Positions 60,258 to 64,000 of a DNA stretch of 64,000 bases are shown here, one piece after another. A program made the translations under genes and the position numbers. Source of the stretch: Polyodon spathula (lineage: Eukaryota > Chordata > Actinopteri > Acipenseriformes > Polyodontidae). Where the stretch lies: assembly GCF_017654505.1 (NCBI RefSeq), contig NC_054538.1, positions 58,371,684 through 58,435,683 on the forward strand. Direction: 5' to 3'. The stretch's first letter is position 1; each line of letters begins with the position of its first letter. The notes beneath the pieces are model-generated. The model was not told the DNA's origin. It did not search any database and was given only the letters and a program-made list of their open reading frames with translations.

Positions 60258-62654
60258 TTGTCAAGAGCTGTCTTCACCAATAATGAGAAACACCCCCTTT
60301 GTGAAACCAGCAGGCTTCCCCCTAAAGCTTGAGGTTTAGTGTCTGAATGCACTTGAGCATTGACCTGCCATAGCTTGTGCAGTCTCTCTACATAAGGTAG
60401 GTTTCCTATAAGCCTGATTCAATAAGACAGCTATGGGCATCCCACTACAGTTCACCTCTGGGTCATCTTGTTGAAGGAATTCTTATTGGGAACAAGAAAG
60501 ACTTACTTCTTACTGTTGGAACTAAGTGCTGCCTCTTACAGAATTAAAGTGCTGTCCCATGTTGGTTTAAAAGTTGTCTTTGCATGGTTTATTATTGACT
60601 AGGTATTTTCATATAAAACACAATCTTGCCATGATTGTTTACTGTTTCTTCAAGGGCTGCCTCATTTTAAGTGACGAGTCAAACCATACCTTTCTTGTCC
60701 TGGGAGCAAGACTGCCACAGTCCATGTTTTTAAACAGTAAGTGAACTACCAGTGTGTGAGCCAGAGCCATTTTATTTTGACTTCTCAGATTGACATAAGC
60801 AACTAAAAACTCTGCCTTGTAAAATGGATGTTCTCTTTAGCAGAGCAATGAGATAGACTGGTACTGTGCCTGACAAATACAGGACACTCATTGTTTTTGA
60901 GAATATACACATGGCTTTGTCTTTTCCAAAAGGAGAGTCCCACTTTGGGAAAGGCAGCCTCACACCCTACAGGCAAGGTACTGTGTGGCGTTCCCGACAG
61001 AGTTGGTATGCAAAGTTTGTTTTTTGAGTCCACTGTGTGAGAATATGGCTATGTCATACCAATTAAGATGTAAAGGTGGTGTTTTGTTTTATATGGTGGT
61101 ACCAAAAACTTTAGACTCTCTCACAAATCCTAGTTTTATATATTATATGTCTAATGCTACTGGCTTATTTTTCTATCTGTCTTGCATATTGAAAAGATTG
61201 AGTGAAGGGCCCTTATACAGTAAAATAGTACATTTACAATTTACTGTCAGTTTATTGACTAGGAAATAAATCCATTAAGTTGTGAAATCTGGAGGTACCA
61301 CTTTACCTTATAAGCCAGATTCTTAACTTGGGGAATTTTTTTTATACACAACTAATTAAACTATAACACTACTGATATTGAATTGAAGTTTTGGGAATTC
61401 AGTTTCACTTTATATGCTGTCACTTCAAGCAATTGCCCAGTTTAGTAAAAACAAGAAAGCAATGTATTAATGTAGTTACTGTAAAGTTAAAAATCTCAAA
61501 TAGGATTTTTTCACTAGCCCCCATGACCCTCAATCCTATTTATCTTGAATTTTTCCCTGTTCCAAATTGAGTTGTAAATAAAATACTGAGCATTGAACCC
61601 TGTAGAACACCAGTTTACACAAGACTGCTAGCAGTGGGGGTGGAGGGTGCTTAATTTAAATGAAGAGACCTAATCTATAACAATAGCTGCTCTTTCCAAT
61701 CCACACTGGTACAGCGACGGGTATTTGGCTAGAATAACACAGCAGATAAAAAAAAAAAAAACAATTGCTCTGCTACTGCCATGAGCTATCTGGATTTATC
61801 CTCTGCCATCACGGCAGAAGATCACGGTCCTTTGCTAAAATCTGAAACTTTATTGCAGCAGATAAATAACTGTCTGAAGATTATTTCTCACACCCTCCTC
61901 ATCACTTGAGATTATTCAGTAGGCATTACATGTGTAACAGGTCAATAATGACCTCTCTACAGAATGACTAAACAGCCTCTGTTAAATCATTTTACTCATT
62001 TGCAGCCTTTTTATGAATGTTTAACAGAACTAGAGAGACACCTCAAGAATGCAGGGCTGAGCGCATGGTGGCAAACGTATTTTGCTTCAAAGTCCTCTGT
62101 TTATGCTGTGCTGTAATCACGGGAATGGCATTAAGTTGTGATTGTCTGAAATATTTGCATGTGTGTTTGCAGTGTTTTTTACAAGCAGAATAAATTGTAA
62201 TACTAACTTATATAGACTCTATCTCTCACGATCTTAAGTATTCCTGCAGATTCTGTACCAAATTATCTAGTAGTAATCAATACTATATTGAATGTTTAAA
62301 CAATTACACTGAATTTTATTGTGATAATGCATTAAATTGTGTAAAATTAGATGGATCAACTGTCTACTTTATACATTTATTTTGAATGTAGACTTTCAGA
62401 ATTGCAATAAACATACAAACCATCACAACACACAAAAATAACCACAATGAATACAACTCGTATGATATTTGGTAAATATAAATAGCCTCACTTATTTCAT
62501 TAAGACTTCATATGGAGTGAACACCAAATAAACACTAGGATATTGTTCCAACAATTAACATAAAACACCAAGAAATGCATCATTTGCTATCGACCACTCC
62601 AGAATTCTTTTTCATGAACTGTGATCTGTTGCTCTGTCCCCTTGTCTTTTGCAG
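60258..62654. other. Putative last intron; no gene recognised
   Basis: No supported coding frame. Frames at 60772-61033 (minus) and 60985-61269 (plus) lack motifs. A poly-A run is at 61748-61761. Confidence 0.45.
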
Positions 62655-62710
62655 GCCTAACGTTAGCAGCTGAGATGGTCGTTCTTTATTACTGTATTCT
62701 ACAGCTTTAA
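62655..62710 (+). CDS. Terminal coding exon of the same gene (exon c)
   Basis: A very strong acceptor (CTGTCCCCTTGTCTTTTGCAG) precedes GCCTAACG; quoted in full it is the 20 bases up to 62654. Adding its first two bases to the last base of exon b makes a glycine codon. The frame then reads LTLAAEMVVLYYCILQL and stops at TAA 62708-62710. The 17 residues are hydrophobic with one E, as expected of a C-terminal membrane segment. The stop in the correct phase, after a strong acceptor, is what makes me join the three exons. The intron before it would be 6.2 kb. Confidence 0.5.
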
Positions 62711-64000
62711 AGTGATCCATTTATCTGCTAGTTTTGTTAAATCCCCTACAAAATATTTACATACGCTCATTTTGATGTTTAAGACAGCTGAACACTTAAA
62801 CACTATAGCTCCCTAACAAAAAGATGTTGATTGATTTTAGCAAAAAAAGATTAATTCAACCCATAATATTTATTTCCTAAAGGACAATTTTATTTTCAAA
62901 AGGCAGATTCCTAGGTGTGACTGTGCAGTTTTTGGAACTTTAAAAAAAATGTTTTGGAAGCTGAGAGTCTTATGTAAATGGCTCCATCGCTGTCATTTCA
63001 CAGAAGCATGTGGTTGTCTGGAATTTAATCTTGAGCAACAGTTTAGGTTTGGCACATCGGGCAGATACTGTACCACAGTGTGATAGCTTGAATGTATTTT
63101 TAAAGCAGGTTTCACCTTCACTGAATTAAATTTTCTGGCAACACAGTAGTACCAATTCACAAAATTAAGCATTTTTTTTTTAATACTTGAGTGTTTAAAA
63201 ACATTCTATTAGGTTAAACTTCTTTAAAAAACTGAAAACAAATGCCAACCTTTTTCTAAAAGTTCAGAGGTTTCATGAACTAAAAATGCAATTTTAAAAA
63301 TAAAAGCTTAATTTCTTTAACAGCCCCTTACAAGAGAAGATATTTAAACTAGCTCTGTACAACTGATAGTCATACATGGCACAATGTAGATACAATCTGT
63401 CAATTTTAAGACAAGAATGCTGGTGCATAGCAGCATGTTGTACATGTTATGGTGCTTTTCACACTATTTTTGTCATTTTTAAAAAAAAATTGCTCACGTC
63501 TCCATCTGCTGGTTCAAAAAATTGCAGACATCTCGCAGGGAAATGTCCAAGTCTTTGCTTTAACAATATTCTAAATTATTAATTGAATCAATTACAGCTG
63601 ATGATTAAATGACAGAATATTTTAACATAACTTTGGAGTGGAACGACCCTCCAGGACGAGAATTGGTCATGTCTGTTTATTATGAAAATCTTTTAATCGG
63701 ACTAAATAGATTTTTTTTTTTCATTTATTTCTTAATACTTTAGCTAGAGAAAGTTGTATGATATGAATGAACATGTCAGTTTAAGATTGTGATCATAGAT
63801 GATAGTGTTAGGTAAGTATACAATTAGATGTTGAAGTAAATGGAAATGATTACTCCCAGTTGTAGGTGTTTCTGTGTTTTAAATTAATGTAGATGCACCT
63901 TCAATTTAGTTTTTGAAGCAGAGAAAAGGTCTAGACACTTACCTGGACTGGGACCAAGGCCAAGTAGTCATTATAAACTGCCTAGCTGTACAATAAAATA
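62711..64000 (+). other. Probable 3' UTR, then flank
   Basis: It follows the stop codon of the putative gene. The first AATAAA-like signals are AAATAAAAGC at 63297-63306 and CAATAAAATA at the window end; a poly-T run lies at 63711-63721. The end of the transcript cannot be set from the sequence. No other gene is seen. Confidence 0.35.

Overview
The window reads as vertebrate nuclear DNA, most likely from a ray-finned fish. It is AT-rich, has long microsatellites and poor coding density, and carries remnants of many transposon classes at once: DIRS, Ngaro-like, CR1-like LINE, tRNA-derived SINE, hAT, Tc1, piggyBac, a probable Merlin-like element, and several solo LTRs. A non-teleost such as a sturgeon, paddlefish or gar is my guess from the look of the LINE and SINE tails; the sequence does not prove it. 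There is no bacterial-type operon, CRISPR array, phage or plasmid backbone.

Layout. From 0.85 to 3.6 kb lies a decayed DIRS-type retroelement with inverted terminal repeats; inside it sit an LTR fragment and, within that, a CR1-like LINE tail. From 5 to 12 kb are a possible LTR and two copies of a composite SINE-bearing unit. From 13 to 14.2 kb an LTR is split by a piggyBac-type element with TTAA duplications. From 16.7 to 18.3 kb a CR1-like reverse transcriptase pseudogene is split by a solo LTR. Another solo LTR is at 19.1-19.6 kb, a hAT transposase tail at 21.5 kb, a DIRS-like Gag remnant at 26.3-27.4 kb and a Tc1 transposase tail at 27.8-28.1 kb. The stretch 28.5-32.4 kb mixes hAT-related repeats, a strong inverted repeat, a probable Merlin-like transposase scrap and a 223-bp solo LTR. 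From 36.1 to 37.0 kb is a complete non-autonomous hAT element with perfect 8-bp duplications. SINEs and a LINE tail lie at 37-41 kb. From 42.8 to 46.8 kb are a PHD-like scrap and a broken copy of a repetitive protein family with a GCDTTSAF motif, interrupted by a solo LTR. A 695-bp solo LTR is at 47.0-47.7 kb. A Ngaro-like element remnant lies at 57.4-59 kb.

Host gene. The best evidence for an ordinary gene is on the + strand at the right end: three segments (54893-55015, 56420-56480, 62655-62710) have strong splice signals, and one reading frame runs through all three to a stop codon. They look like the last coding exons of a small membrane-protein gene I could not name. The Ngaro-like remnant and several microsatellites lie in its last intron.

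How the parts relate. There is no pathway here. The window is mainly a record of layered insertion: LINE in LTR in DIRS, piggyBac in LTR, LTR in LINE, LTR in a GCDTTSAF-family pseudogene. Short target-site duplications date several events relative to one another. The most notable signals are the LTR families that share a 5' motif but differ greatly in length, the tail of an unidentified host gene, and the GCDTTSAF-family pseudogene. I found no convincing new molecular system.
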